This document shows positions 44,316 to 55,400 of a stretch of DNA of 64,000 bases, piece after piece. The notes under the pieces are model-generated. The model had not been told where the DNA came from. It saw nothing but the letters and a program-made list of their open reading frames with translations, and did no database searches. The position numbers were made by a program, and so were the translations under genes. Location: positions 1,944,963-2,008,962 of the forward strand of contig BFEA01000112.1 in assembly GCA_003427395.1 (NCBI GenBank), in the 5' to 3' direction. Position 1 is the first letter of the stretch. Each line of letters opens with the position of its first letter. The stretch comes from Chara braunii (taxonomy: Eukaryota; Streptophyta; Charophyceae; Charales; Characeae).

Positions 44316-44560
44316 CTTAGTATATCATGATTATCTCCCTCCCTCCCTCCCTCCCTCCCTCCATCCATCCATCCATCCCTCGCTGCCTCCCCCTCCACCC
44401 ACCCACCCTCCGGCGCAATGATTGTTTATCCTTCTTCCTTCCATCGGTTGGTCAGTCCGTTCCTCCCTCCCTCCCTCCCTCCCTCCCTCCCTCCCTCCCT
44501 TCCCTCCTTCCTTCCGTCTTCCTTAGTATATCATGATTATCTCCCTCCCTCCTTACCATC
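44316..44560. repeat. (CCCT)n blocks with duplicated flanks
   Basis: TTCCTTAGTATATCATGATT followed by ATCTCCCTCCCTCC occurs at 44314 and 44518, with further CCCT runs between. This suggests duplication of a simple-sequence block. Confidence 0.75.
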
Positions 44561-45115
44561 CCTGGCACGCCCGCACCCCCACTGCCACCCCTGACCCCCA
44601 CATCCCCACGCTGCACCCCCACACCCCACCGCAGGCACAGATGGGGTCACCAAGGCCACGTCCCTCGGGGGACCTGGGACCCCCCCCCCCCCCCCCCCCC
44701 CCCCACTAGTCTATTCTTTGTTTCTTTTTTTGACTTTTTTTGGATTCTCTGTTTTTTGTCTGCGATTTTGGGGGTCCAACCCCGGGGGTGGGGATGGCCC
44801 ACCCTCGGACCCTCGACAGAGGTCCACAGGCAGGAGTCGACAACACTGTCACAAATCAAGAAATGCGCCAAATTGGAAAATAAATTAAAATAAATAAAAT
44901 TTAAGGGTTACACCTTCCACCCCCATCCCCCGGCCCCCGGTTAATAGCAAAGCAACCACACAAGAAATGGAGAAATCGAAGACAAAAATGGGGGGAAGAT
45001 AAAGGGAAGAAGCCAGACAGACAAGCAGGGAAAGTGAGATGGAAACGGTGAGACAGAGAGAGAGTGTGTGTGCATGTGTGGATACACAACTTCACATGGT
45101 GTGCCTGGAATATCC
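44560..45115. other. C-rich non-coding stretch
   Basis: A 24-base C run (44680-44704) and a GGGGTCCAACCCCGGGG palindromic stretch near 44770 are visible. No gene. Confidence 0.45.
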
Positions 45116-45116
45116 G

Positions 45117-45247
45117 ACTGACTTCTTCCCCGCAAGACAACAATGTAAGGTCATTATACCTGTATTTACACTGAAAGATCTTCCAAATACATTTAATATA
45201 CAGCTATAATCATTATGACCGTACGTTGTATTCGGGGGAAGAAGGTA
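45117..45247. mobile_element. MITE, TA-type family 1, copy E
   Basis: CTTCTTCCCCGCAAGACAAC and AGGTCATTATA at the left are inverted at the right end (ATTATGACCGTACGTTGTAT, then TCGGGGGAAGAAGG), followed by TA. About 130 bases, non-coding. Confidence 0.7.
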
Positions 45248-45535
45248 ATCTGCGCACAGCTACCGCATTGACAGCACTTTCATGGATGGCCTGGCCACAC
45301 GTACTCGTAGAATTCAAAAGCAGACAGCACAACAGAAGTGCCTAAGGGCCTCAGGAGCTTCATCGCCTCCGCACGGTAAGCAGGATCTTCACAGCTTTGT
45401 GAAGGTAGACCATCACATCTTGCTTTGTGTTTGTGCATAAGCACACCATTACTCAAGTTAGCTTATCCATGTTGAGATGCCAGAATCATGGGTGCAACAA
45501 GTTCCAAGGCAATGCCATAGAGGTCCCTCAGAAAC

Positions 45536-45539
<4 letters not shown>

Positions 45540-45596
<57 letters not shown>

Positions 45597-45597
45597 N

Positions 45598-45639
<42 letters not shown>
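45540..45639. repeat. (AG)n microsatellite with an N
   Basis: A 100-base AG run with an N at 45597. Confidence 0.95.
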
Positions 45640-45643
<4 letters not shown>

Positions 45644-45923
45644 TAAGGTGGCAAGCCTCTACCAGGCCTCACACCCACCATTGCTGGGTTACATGGTGGC
45701 AACACTGGCAAGCATATTAAAATAAAGTTCACCAGCCAAGCACACATCAGGTGCCGCTTCCGCGTTGGCTCCAGACCAATTCCTCCCCACCCCCCGACTC
45801 CACATCTACAGAATCCTGTGTGCGGCTTTTCCATTTCTAAATGGAACACAGCGATTTGGAGGGAGCTACGCCATTCGTTCACTGCATTACTAGTGCGCCT
45901 CAGAAGTCGTCCTAAAAGACATT

Positions 45924-46075
45924 CCCAAAGGCTCATACTCACACTACGGCTTTATTCGTTGTATCTGACTGCAAACCACATTGGCAGCGGGTATACCTGG
46001 TGGCAATTACGCCCAAATTACGCCCAGAAATCTTTAAAAAAGACATGCTATGCTATGAGTATGCTCTTAGGGCAT
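45924..46075. mobile_element. Small inverted-repeat element with CATACTCACACTA-type ends
   Basis: AAAGGCTCATACTCACACTA at the left is inverted at the right as TGCTATGAGTATGCTCTTAG. The interior shares TATCTGACTGCAAACCAC with the cluster at 25340-26060. About 150 bases, non-coding. Confidence 0.55.
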
Positions 46076-46202
46076 AAACACTGGGGTGAGGGTGATAACA
46101 TTGACATGGAGTGGGGGAGATGGTGCAATCTGCACTCACGTCGGAATCATCCGGTTACAATGATGAATATGCAGTTATAGCCTCCTGAGTACGTCTGACG
46201 AG

Positions 46203-46327
46203 TACAAGTTTTCACCGAAACGAAATGTCCGGTCATTATAATTATTGAATTTATTGTATTTGCGCCCACTTCCACTCCAAATGCAACGATCATTACCGGC
46301 CGGGTATTCTATTTGGGTGCAGACGGC
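46203..46327. mobile_element. MITE, TA-type family 1, copy F
   Basis: The left end TACAAGTTTTCACCGAAACG with CCGGTCATTATAATT is inverted at the right end (ACGATCATTACCGGCCGGGT, then ATTCTATTTGGGTG). It is a diverged copy of about 125 bases. Confidence 0.6.
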
Positions 46328-46647
46328 GAGTTTTCTCCACGGAGGAACTCCTTTCACCACTTCGAGGACAACTTCCGAAATTGAATCGCTCGCGGGCCCA
46401 CGCAAGGTCCAGAGACGGGTGACGGTGTGCAGTTATGAAATCAAAATAGCTATGAAATTGAAATCAGTCACGGCCCCATGCCGCTAAATCGCCAGCAGCC
46501 ATGGTTGCGTAAATGGTGATGTCCGACAACACTCCCCTCCTTCCCTCGATATCCAAGCGCAGATGTATTTCTATCAGGAAGTGTGAGAAGTACTTCACAG
46601 AAAGAACGCTACCTGGCCAACTGCGAGGGCCACGTTCATCTCCTCTC

Positions 46648-46800
46648 TTAAACTGCAAGTATGCGGCCCCAGCCTTGCAGAAAGTTTTTGTAGCCACAAA
46701 CAAAACTCGGAGGGCCCGCGCGGAGTGGGGCGCCGTCGAAAAACAAAATCAGCGGCCTCCAAAGTGGTGCGGGTTTCCTGCTTGAGCTGTATGAGGTGAA
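46648..46800. mobile_element. TTAA-type MITE, copy 3 (inverted relative to 50691)
   Basis: It starts TTAAACTGCAAGTATGCGGC and continues CCCAGCCTTGCAGAAAGTTT, matching the complement of 50760-50864 over more than 100 bases. The right TTAA end is not clear, so this copy appears truncated near 46800. Confidence 0.65.
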
Positions 46801-46809
46801 AGTCTCACG

Positions 46810-47300
46810 TATGGTTCGGAAGCCGAGCCATATCGGCAATGAGATCGTTGACGCCCGTGCGCCGATGCGTGGTGTACTGGTGCTTTAACAGTTAACTTAT
46901 GCATCATTTACAGCACAGCTCTGCCGATTAATTTTCGCAAAGTACCTAAACTGCCTGATGAAGCAATAGATTCGGACTGTCGGGCACTGTGAATGTGTAT
47001 GTCCAGACGCATTCAAAATGTTGTGCGACAACGCCACCCCCTTAATCACAACCATTTCATGAAACCACCGGTACCTTTCCCCACCTGAAAATCACATACG
47101 GGGCGGTTAACAGGGAAGACTTTCGTGGGTTGGGGGGAAGGCACAGCAGGCCAAACGGGAAGGAAGGTGGTGGAGCCAAGGGAAAGGGGCAGGCCAATGG
47201 AGTGCAAGACGTTCTCCTCGTTTATGAGAGACACTGAAAGCAATGATGACGTGAAAGGAAGAAAAAGAAAAGAAAAGGGGCGACTCAGGGCATTTTCACG
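46810..47300. other. Non-coding stretch
   Basis: No gene recognised. GAAACCACCGGTACCTTTCC (47058) looks like a stray TTAA-type MITE end. Confidence 0.35.
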
Positions 47301-47309
47301 AATGTTTCA

Positions 47310-47760
47310 GGCACTCCCACACGAGCAAATTCCCGAATGTAACCTCCTGCCCTTATGGCCCACTATGCACGAGTCCGAAGGCAATCACGCTCAGAGCTTT
47401 TAGAATGCAAGCCAATCGCTTAATGTTGGCTTTTCTTACAGGTGAAAAAAGGAAGCAAAGAGAATCTAAAAAAAAAAAAAAAAAAAAAAAAAAAGCTGTA
47501 CCTAATGTGACTCCCCGTGAGACACACGGAGCATTTGAGTTCCTGTCAGCAAAGGAACGTTTCAGAATGTAGTTTCGTCCACTCTCGCGCTAGCACTTTG
47601 CAGAGGGGTGTTATAGGACTCTCCAGAATGTATAGCTTCCTCCACTTATGGCCTGCTCTTCATGAATCTGAAGGCAATCACGCTCAGAGCTATTCATGAA
47701 TCTGAAGGCAATCGCGCTCAGAGCGATTCATGAATCTGAAGGCAATCGCGCTCAGAGCTT
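47310..47760 (+). repeat. Dispersed and 34-base tandem repeats (GAAGGCAATC.CGCTCAGAGC)
   Basis: CATGAATCTGAAGGCAATC and CGCTCAGAGC form three tandem units of 34 bases (47661, 47695, 47729). A single diverged copy is at 47368-47400. Both are preceded by CTTATGGCC and GAATGT motifs, so a larger 100-base block was duplicated first. Confidence 0.85.
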
Positions 47761-47769
47761 ATTACGGGT

Positions 47770-48588
47770 TCAAAGCACACTGCTACACTTTATCGATCGG
47801 AATGAGAAGATCGAAAACCCATGACCCGCTTTTAGTGGCAAATCACTCTCTACCACTCTTTTTTTTTTCTCTTTTTTTTTTCTTTTTCCATCTTTAATGG
47901 CGGCTCTAGGCAAATCTCAAATGACCTCAAACGACCTCAAATGTTCTCAATGATCTGTATAATTCGATATGGGACGCTGNGCCCGGTTCCCAGCACGTGC
48001 TGCTCCCCACAAATAGACTGGAGCACTTGTTCTGAAAAAAAAAAAAAAAAAAAAAAAAGCAAGTGTCGGTGAGTGGATCATTGGAACTTCGACTGGTACA
48101 GCTTTTGTCGATTGCTTTCCTTTCTCTCCCTTTTTTTGTTTTTTTTTTCCACTGATTTTTGAGATCGCAATCTAAAAACCTCGGTGATGCAATTGCTAGA
48201 AAATTGTTCCCCCTCCGATGGTGATCAACGAATGACCTTTCTTTCCCCTTTTCAACTTGCACTGATTGGGCACAAACGCCTTTTTTTTTTCTTTTTTTTT
48301 TTTTGTGTGTGTGTGGGAATGCATGGAGTCCATGATGATACCACGACTGCTTAGGTCAATGGTGAATTTTTTTTTTTTGTTTAAAGGCTAATTATTTTAC
48401 TGAATGCTGATATCACAAGTCCGTCACCGTTTGCAAGGAACAGAAAAAGTTTTCCGTCCGATCTTCGCGGGTTTTGATTCTTCATCGCCGAAACGTTTGT
48501 GTAGGTATGTGTGTGTGTGACACAGTGAGTTTGTTTTGATATGGTCGCCATACACACCTCCGGATAAACAATGTGTAGTACACGGTAC

Positions 48589-48651
<63 letters not shown>

Positions 48652-49050
48652 TGAGAATATAAACATTCATGAAATTAGAATTAAAATCAGTGCGTGAGCG
48701 GGCACGAAATAAACACGCCATCTTTGACAATTTTCCATTCTTTTTTTGGCTCATCCACATGTCCTGACAATTTCTAAATGTGTTTCTGATATGATACAAA
48801 ACTCACCAAAATAAATCCAAAAATTATAAAAATACTAAATTGTTTAGGCCTCGAAATAAAGGGAAAACAAAAGGTGAAAAGGGATAAAAAAAAAAAAAAG
48901 TAGTGGTGACTGGGGCAGCACGTTTTAACACCGTCATCTTTGGCGATGGTGTTTTTTTATTGTTTTTGTTTGTTTGAGCAAAATGCCTTCAAAATTTGTA
49001 GCCATATACCTCACATCATAAAGAGCTCGCAAAAAAAAATCAAATAAAAT
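47770..49050. other. Non-coding, AT-rich, with a (GT)n microsatellite
   Basis: Poly-T and poly-A runs are common; a GT run lies at 48591-48640. A diverged R1 repeat is at 47975-48022, with an N at 47980. No gene recognised. Confidence 0.45.
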
Positions 49051-49058
49051 AATTTCTT

Positions 49059-49165
49059 AGGCCCCCGGAATATGTTTCGACGGGGGTCCGCCCGACCCCC
49101 TCCGGGTTCGAACGCCGAACAGGATCCCTAACGCCCGACCGTATGGAGGTCCGCCCGGGGGCCTT
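49059..49165. mobile_element. GC-rich element with perfect 10-base inverted ends
   Basis: AGGCCCCCGG at the left is inverted as CCGGGGGCCT at the right. The interior has GGTCCGCCCG twice and a GGGTTCGAACGCC sequence resembling a B-box. About 107 bases; origin unclear. Confidence 0.4.
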
Positions 49166-49169
49166 CGTA

Positions 49170-50470
49170 CATGTGGGCTGGTAATCATGTGTGTACGTCT
49201 TCTAAATCTATAGTCTTTCCATAGCTATCGCCCTTGGTGTACTGTGCTTGTGTTCATTCATGTATCTTTCACGATGTGCTTCGGAATTCCCATTTCGGCC
49301 CGTAAGCGGTATTTGACTGACAAAATAATTTTGCCTTGCCGATTGATGATAATCCGTCCTTCAATCAAATTCAATCTTCAATGGCTCACACTCCATGGTT
49401 TGGAAAGGCGCTCAAATTTTGTTTTGGTGAAACTGCTTGTCATTTCCTCCCTCCCTAATCCCTACACTTCTGCTTCTCCCATTTACACCCCTTTGTTTTT
49501 CTTCTGATCCTCCCCCCCCGCCTCCCCTTTCTTGCCCCCCTTCCTTCTCCTCTTTCCATCTCATTCCGGCTAGGAATTCCGGCGAAGAATTAAGTGCTAC
49601 TAGAGAGGCTGCGACGCATCGATCTTAGAATAGTATTCTCTAAACTCTACGAAATCTGTGTTGCTGTAAATCTAGAGTAACTCCGCCTCCGAAATCAAAG
49701 GGCAAAAAAAAAAAAAAAAAAAAAAACAAGGGTGGGAATAAAGTGGAAGAACTCAGGGGATAAGGAACGATACGCATGCTTTGTTTTTTGTACTCGTAAT
49801 CGGATCTCCCGGCCATCTTGCCTTGCCAAGCATCAAAACGCCACAACCATCTCTCGGCTTGGCTTGAAGGCAGAAGAACAAATGGGAAACGACGGCGCAG
49901 TCACGCTTTCAGTTCTACTAGATCCACTTCATGTATCCCTCAAATACAACACATCCCCACCCAACGCTAAAGCGGGGTTGGATAGATTAACGATTGTCCT
50001 CGCTTTGGGCCAAAATTTGAGAAACCGTGGCTGACTGAAACGCATTTCGAACTGAAAACCTTGACGGCACCTTAGTTTTCCCAAGAAGTAAAATAGACAG
50101 GGAGACTAGGGGAGTAAAGGAAAAAGAAAAGGAAAATAAAAAGAGAGCAAGAATTGGCATTTGCAGATTCTGAAGGAAGAATTGAAGTAGGGACGTGCGA
50201 AGGCGAGCTGCACGCAATTTACAGGAACACGGCAGGTTGTTTGTGCTTCCGGGAGCAACCCAACTCCCGCAACAACTCCCTGTACTTCTTGACGAAATTG
50301 CTGACGAGCACATCCAGGTAGGAAGTAATTACGATCTGATGCATTTAAACCAAAAGTACTTCATGCCCGTTAACGAGGCATGATTTTAGACAATGTGCCG
50401 GTCACTACAGGAGCAGCCAAATTCATCCGACTAGAAAATTTTCTACTCTATTTTGTTCTACGGCCGATAG
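49170..50470. other. Unassigned; short frames without recognised domains
   Basis: Plus-strand frames at 49861-50033 and 50195-50383 look protein-like (for example LLDPLHVSLKYNTSPPNAK) but match no family I know and have no visible gene context. They could be exon fragments or chance frames. Confidence 0.25.
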
Positions 50471-50690
50471 CTGGGCCGAGCACTGGTGGTTTAAGAGGGT
50501 GCTGGTGTGAGTATCCTCTACCCAAGAAGCAAACAAACTAAAAAATACGGGGGAGAGCAAAGAAAAGACGAAGGAAGTCAGGTTGTGCCACCAAATATGC
50601 GAAACTGAGAATGAATGTTCCGCTAGAACATGGGAAGGTACACCAGCACATTTTTGTCTTTTGTGCATGTGGTGAGATGTGGATCAAGGC

Positions 50691-50864
50691 TTAAAGCACC
50701 GGTACACCACATTTCAGCCCGCGGGTGTCAGCATGAAACCCTCACCACTTCGGAGGCCGCCGATTGTTTTTTCCAACGGTGGGCTTGGCCGCGCGGCGCC
50801 TCCGAGTTTTGCTTGTGGCGACAAAAACTTTCTGCAAGGCTGGGGCCGTGTACTGGCGGTTTAA
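50691..50864. mobile_element. TTAA-type MITE, copy 2 (complete)
   Basis: TTAAAGCACCGGTACACC at the left is inverted at the right (GGCCGTGTACTGGCGGTTTAA). TTAA lies at both edges. The 174-base element shares over 100 bases with 46648-46800. A separate end of the same type (GCACTGGTGGTTTAA) is at 50480-50494. Confidence 0.75.
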
Positions 50865-51129
50865 GGGATGACATGAGAAACCTTGACTAGACCTCAGGTT
50901 GGCGGCGCTTCTCCTCTGCTCATCTAACTAACAGACAGATCAACCAACTGCCACCACATGCTTTGGGGTTTATACACTAGGGTTTTCCGCGTGGTGCGAG
51001 GTGGTACATGTCCTGCATCACGTGGGTAGATGCTGTAAACGTGCTTGTACGTCCATTTCTGAGGTCTGACAAGTAGTTAATCCCCTCTTGGAGGCCAATC
51101 AATGCTGCCTGTCGCGTATCGGCCAATCA

Positions 51130-51182
51130 ACGCTGGACCCGCTTTCCAGCAGGTGTTGCTCCCCACCGATAGATGGAGCCTC
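51130..51182 (+). repeat. Dispersed repeat R1, copy
   Basis: CGCTGGACCCGCTTTCCAGC, AGGTGTTGCTCCCCACCGAT and AGATGGAGCC match 12478-12535 and the complement of 63523-63570. Confidence 0.65.
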
Positions 51183-51239
51183 CTCAGCAGGCCCACTTAA
51201 CGAGGATGCTCTCACCACCTCGTTAATTGTTCCGTCTGC

Positions 51240-51435
51240 GCCAAAGTTTTTGTTTGGGGAAAAAAAAAAAAAAAAAAAACCAAAACATCCGAAAAAAAAA
51301 CTATGTAATGCAGAAAAATAAACTGAACAACTTTTGCCTCAGGGTCACATCTAAATTCTTTACCTTTTTTTTATATTATTTTTTTATTTTTTTTAGCCCG
51401 GCCGGGCAAGTGGACCCGGGCCACTCTGGTACATA
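51240..51435. mobile_element. Fold-back core element, GC-arm version
   Basis: The core (CTATGTAATGCAGAAAAATA through CTTTTGCCTCAGGGTCACAT, 51299-51350) is followed by the right arm CCCGGCCGGGCAAGTGGACC and CGGGCCACTCTGGTAC, as at 20430-20470. The left arm is missing and replaced by a poly-A stretch. Confidence 0.65.
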
Positions 51436-51462
51436 GCTAGTCACACACGTGCTCCCCATTAT

Positions 51463-51494
<32 letters not shown>

Positions 51495-51508
51495 AAAAGC
51501 CTTAGCAT

Positions 51509-52017
51509 ATGGCTATGGATCAAAATCACTGTCGCCTTCCCTATTACCAGACCTGGCAATGGCTGCAACTACGTCTCATTCAACTCCGTCAATTAGAATT
51601 AGCTCACGACATTATGGCACTTCCCTTCCCGTCAAGTTCGCGTCAACCACGTTCTGCCATAGCGAACCAAAGATATGAAAGAAAGGAAAACAAGGAAACT
51701 AAAGTGAGAAGACTTCCATCAAACTTGCATCATCAGCCCATACAAGGACCAGACACTTCCGTCATCCCATAGACGGACCAGAAACCATGGTCCCGACTCG
51801 CTCGAACCGACGAAGTGTTTTAGTCTGTCGTGTTTACCATTTTCACCAAGCGAGTATGCTCACTATCGGACTTGAACGATTACGGAAGCTGAAGTGTCAT
51901 TATCCACCCAACCACTCTTCATATCACTAGCTTGGACGATGGCCTCAGGTACAGAACAAAAACAGCAATCTTTCCTATTATCGACCCTCCTCAACTAGCA
52001 CGGATACCACTAGTTTA
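51509..52017 (+). pseudogene. Unidentified protein-coding remnant with in-frame stops
   Basis: One plus-strand frame runs about 170 codons with only three internal stops (TAG at 51770, TAG near 51821, TGA near 51887) and then TAA. The translation has non-repetitive, protein-like composition (WSRLARTDEVF, SLDDGLRYRTKTAIFPIID). No family recognised. It may be another decayed transposon gene. Confidence 0.35.
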
Positions 52018-52044
52018 AACCACCACTCCTTCCGACGTCAAAAA

Positions 52045-52150
52045 ATTGACTTTCCGGAACCATCGGAGGCCGGAAGCCTGGAAGAACCGGAGGTCGGTGG
52101 CTTTCCGGAACCATTGGAGGCCGGTAGCCTGGAAGAACCGGAGGTCGGTG
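52045..52150 (+). repeat. 50-base tandem duplication
   Basis: TTTCCGGAACCATCGGAGGC, CGGAAGCCTGGAAGAACCGG, AGGTCGGTGGC is repeated immediately from about 52103 with two substitutions. Confidence 0.85.
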
Positions 52151-52254
52151 GCAATTGAAGCAGAGGTCGGCCAAAAAAAAAAAGCAAAAAGCACAAACTT
52201 CGACAATTTTTCTCGGTCAGACAAGGCTGAATTTGTGATCCCACGGGCGCCCCC

Positions 52255-52520
52255 TTCCCCCACCGGAACCGGACCGGTGGTACCGGCCGGTGGAGAGTGC
52301 CAGTTTCCCCCCGGTTGCATTTTGCGCAATTCGATGGCGGGGGGCAGTTGAATTTTTTTGTGGTCGGGAGGCCTCCATGTGGGTCATGGAGGCCTCCCGA
52401 CCCCAAAAAAAAATTAACCGGGTCCGGTAGGCCCGCCAGATTCTTGAAAAACTGGCAGCCTATCTGGGCCGCGATCTGGTGAGATCTGCGGCCCAGATAG
52501 GCCGCCGGTTTTTTAACATT
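52255..52520. mobile_element. Cluster of strong hairpins (fold-back element)
   Basis: Three adjacent hairpins are visible. One is GC-rich and imperfect (about 52262-52297). The second is perfect, with 18-base arms GGTCGGGAGGCCTCCATG at 52362-52379 and their complement at 52385-52402, extended by T/A tracts. The third has arms of about 20 bases (GCCTATCTGGGCCGC at 52458, complement ending 52502). Non-coding. Confidence 0.7.
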
Positions 52521-52699
52521 CGGGCGGGAAACACCACCCCGCCTTCGGCCTCCAGCTGCTTTCGAGTAGCGGGACCTGTTGTGAGGAAACCCGGGGAGGG
52601 GCGCATACTGTCCGCTGAAGCCAGGGGCAACAGTGCCTGTCACTCGCTGCGCCTGCTTCAGAGGTCCTCAGCGGCCAGCAGGTAATATGAATCAGCTAT

Positions 52700-53500
52700 A
52701 CCTGTCACAGCACCTTCTTACTCAATCTTAATGCTCCTTATCGGTTGTGAAAATTTTCTCGAGGCTTTAGCACAAAAGGGCAATGTGTTTGTTTGGCAAT
52801 CAGAGTTCTTTCAAGGTTTCGCTCAAATCAGAACATCGTTTTGAGAAAGCACTTTTCAGAGCAGCAGTATTTCAGATAACAAGGACGGACCGACAGATTT
52901 GAGCGGGCAGATGCATGGGTCAAGATTCCCTTAACACCGTAAAGCCAGCATCGTTGGCTGATCAGCCAAAGGTAACAAATAGATATTTAATCTCTCTCCT
53001 TTGCTTTCCCTCTTGACTCCGCGGAGCTCGTCCCTCTCTCTCTCTGTGTTCACTCTCCCCCTGTTCACTCTCTCTCTCTCTGATCACTCTCCCCCTGTTC
53101 ACTCTCTCTCTCTGATCACTGTCCCCCTGTTCACTCTCTCTCTCTGATTCGCTTCTTCTCTCTTTCCTCTTTCTTCCTCCTTAGTTCGTTGGTTGGGGAA
53201 GCCTACTTAACCTATTGATTCGATACAAGATAAACCAGTGAGTCATTCTGCAAACTTCGATTCAGAATACCCCAGCAGCTGATTACAAGCTCGATCCAAA
53301 GCAGTCTAGTGAGTCGTTCTGCGAATCCTGTTCGGCAAAACCCTGTCCCAGGGCTCAAACTCGGTTCTTCGCTCTGCGAACCCTGCGTGGCAAACTCTGA
53401 CCCAGGGTTCAGGCTCAGCTCCTTTGATGCCGGCAATCGGCAGCCTCGTAACCAATCAGAAGCTTTTGGCCTCCGAGATGCCCGACGATCTGAACGGTCA
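52700..53500. repeat. CT-rich tandem repeats and short duplications
   Basis: GTTCACTCTCTCTCTCTGAT and CACTCTCCCCCT alternate three times (53050-53150). A 47-base duplication with TCTGCGAA(T/C)CCTG lies at 53310-53420. No gene recognised. Confidence 0.55.
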
Positions 53501-55400
53501 CGCGATCTAAAGTGATCGCTAGCGCCTCGCCTAAAACCTCTCAGTCAAACATCCATCTTGGGCTGTAGTGCGAACCAGCAAACTGGTAGGCCGCGCAATT
53601 ATGGGTATAAACTGGTCTTCATTCTTGGCGCCGACTATACTGCCAAGTTCGGCTCTACACTACAGGACTTAATAGCAATTTCGAGACTTCAAAACATCCC
53701 CTTTGATCCCTTTAAGTTACTGTTTACTTGTTTTCCCCGTAGGCCCCCGGTCGTCTGGTCTGTCTTGTTCCCCCCCCCTCCCCGCAAGCTTAAATCAGTC
53801 TGACAAGTACCTTCGATGTGGGGTGAGTTGACAACTTCAGTCACAATTTTCGAAGGGGGTACTTTCCCACTTAGACGCTAGTCAGTAATGGGGGTTCACC
53901 TCTCCAAGTAAAAGAAGCGACCGCGATTCCGCGCGGATCGGCTGTATTACAAAGTTTAGTACACAAATTATGTTCCCCTTGCGTGCTCTATCTCTCTGGC
54001 TCTCACCGCTCACCATTCTTCTTCTCTCTCGACCCCTCCTTCTCACACAGTCTCCCCCCTCCCCCCAGCTCTCTCTCCTACAAGTTCTCCCTCGCTTGCT
54101 TCCTAAAGCACTTTGACACTCGTTCTCCACTCTCTCACAGGATACTTTCTGTTACCGTTTTTTTGACTCTCCTCACAGGCTGCTCGGTCTACCTTTCCTC
54201 TGAGTGGCGCTCGTTACACCGTTCTTCGTTGACGCCTCTCCAGGATGAAAGATGAAATTCCCATATTCCTACTGTTCATCCCTTATGCATCGAGGGCGCC
54301 CTCATCTCCCGTAGAGGAAACAAGGATGATTTTGCAATGAGGGCTAGTTGTTTCTTTGTTCTCTAGCCCTTCCTTTGTCTCCCCTCACTCCATCTCCCCT
54401 GCGCTTACCTTGATAGGCTGAGCTCTTCGGTTCCGACCAATCGCTTTGTCGACTCTCTCTGGGGTTCTTACCATTTCCATAGATCACTCGCTCAGTCGTT
54501 CCAGCGATCAGCAAATTGCAGATCCACCCGACTAAACGGGTTCTGAGCACGCAATGCGCGCAGTCTTAAACCTCACCTCCGATCCGCCCTACTTGCCCGA
54601 CATGCAAGGGGCTGAGAGCGCCGGCTGCGACAGTCAGCTCTCCACTCGCATGCTCATTGCTCCCAGATACAGCGCTTGACAGGAGTGTTCTTCACCTCAC
54701 TCCCCCAGCAGGACACCAATCATGTTTGACATGTTTGTAAGCCGCGCGCGCCCGGAACGCTGCCCCGTCCTCCCTACTTTCTGTAGCTCGTGTCTTCTCT
54801 CTCTCACTGCGCTCATCCCCTTCAACAACTGGTTCATTCCAATCGAGGCCGACGAGCGCTGACTCTGCGCTCACGAGGCGTTCCGAACTGAGCTCGGATG
54901 TGGGCGGCGTACACCGAGCACGCCTCCCCCTCCTGTTCTCTTCTGTCGACTTGGCAAAATATGATTCCCTTACTCCCCCGAACCGGCCTCCCAGCGTTGA
55001 TTGAAGCTTTGGCGGGCTGGGTACACCTGGCACACAGTTCAGCCACCTCTGTCCGAATCCTCCCTTCTGCCTCCCGCGGTCCTCCGCTATATCCAGTTTG
55101 AAATGCGGGCCCCGTGCTCAGGAGCTCGCCCCCTGCATCCACTTCACCTCTTGGCCACGGGCCCTAGCGGATCAGCGACACCTGCAAAACCAGACCCTTA
55201 GGCCCGGAGCAGTGACGGCACCGAAGCAGGGGAACCATGTAAACCCACCGGCACTACCAGTCACCGTGCGATACTTTCGAAACTGTTGTGTGGCCCTTCA
55301 GACCCAGCAGTATCAGACCCACAGAACGTCGTAATCTCCAGGTAGCAGAATAGTACCTTGAGCCAAAAACAGACCGAGTGCAGTACCGCAGAACTGCGTA
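53500..55400. other. Non-coding stretch
   Basis: Pyrimidine-rich sequence with CT runs. Frames on both strands are short and overlapping. No domain, repeat pair or RNA recognised. Confidence 0.4.

Noticed and set aside
49105-49118. tRNA gene suggested by GGGTTCGAACGCC
   Set aside because: No A-box at proper distance and no acceptor or anticodon stems; it lies in a GC-rich inverted-repeat element.
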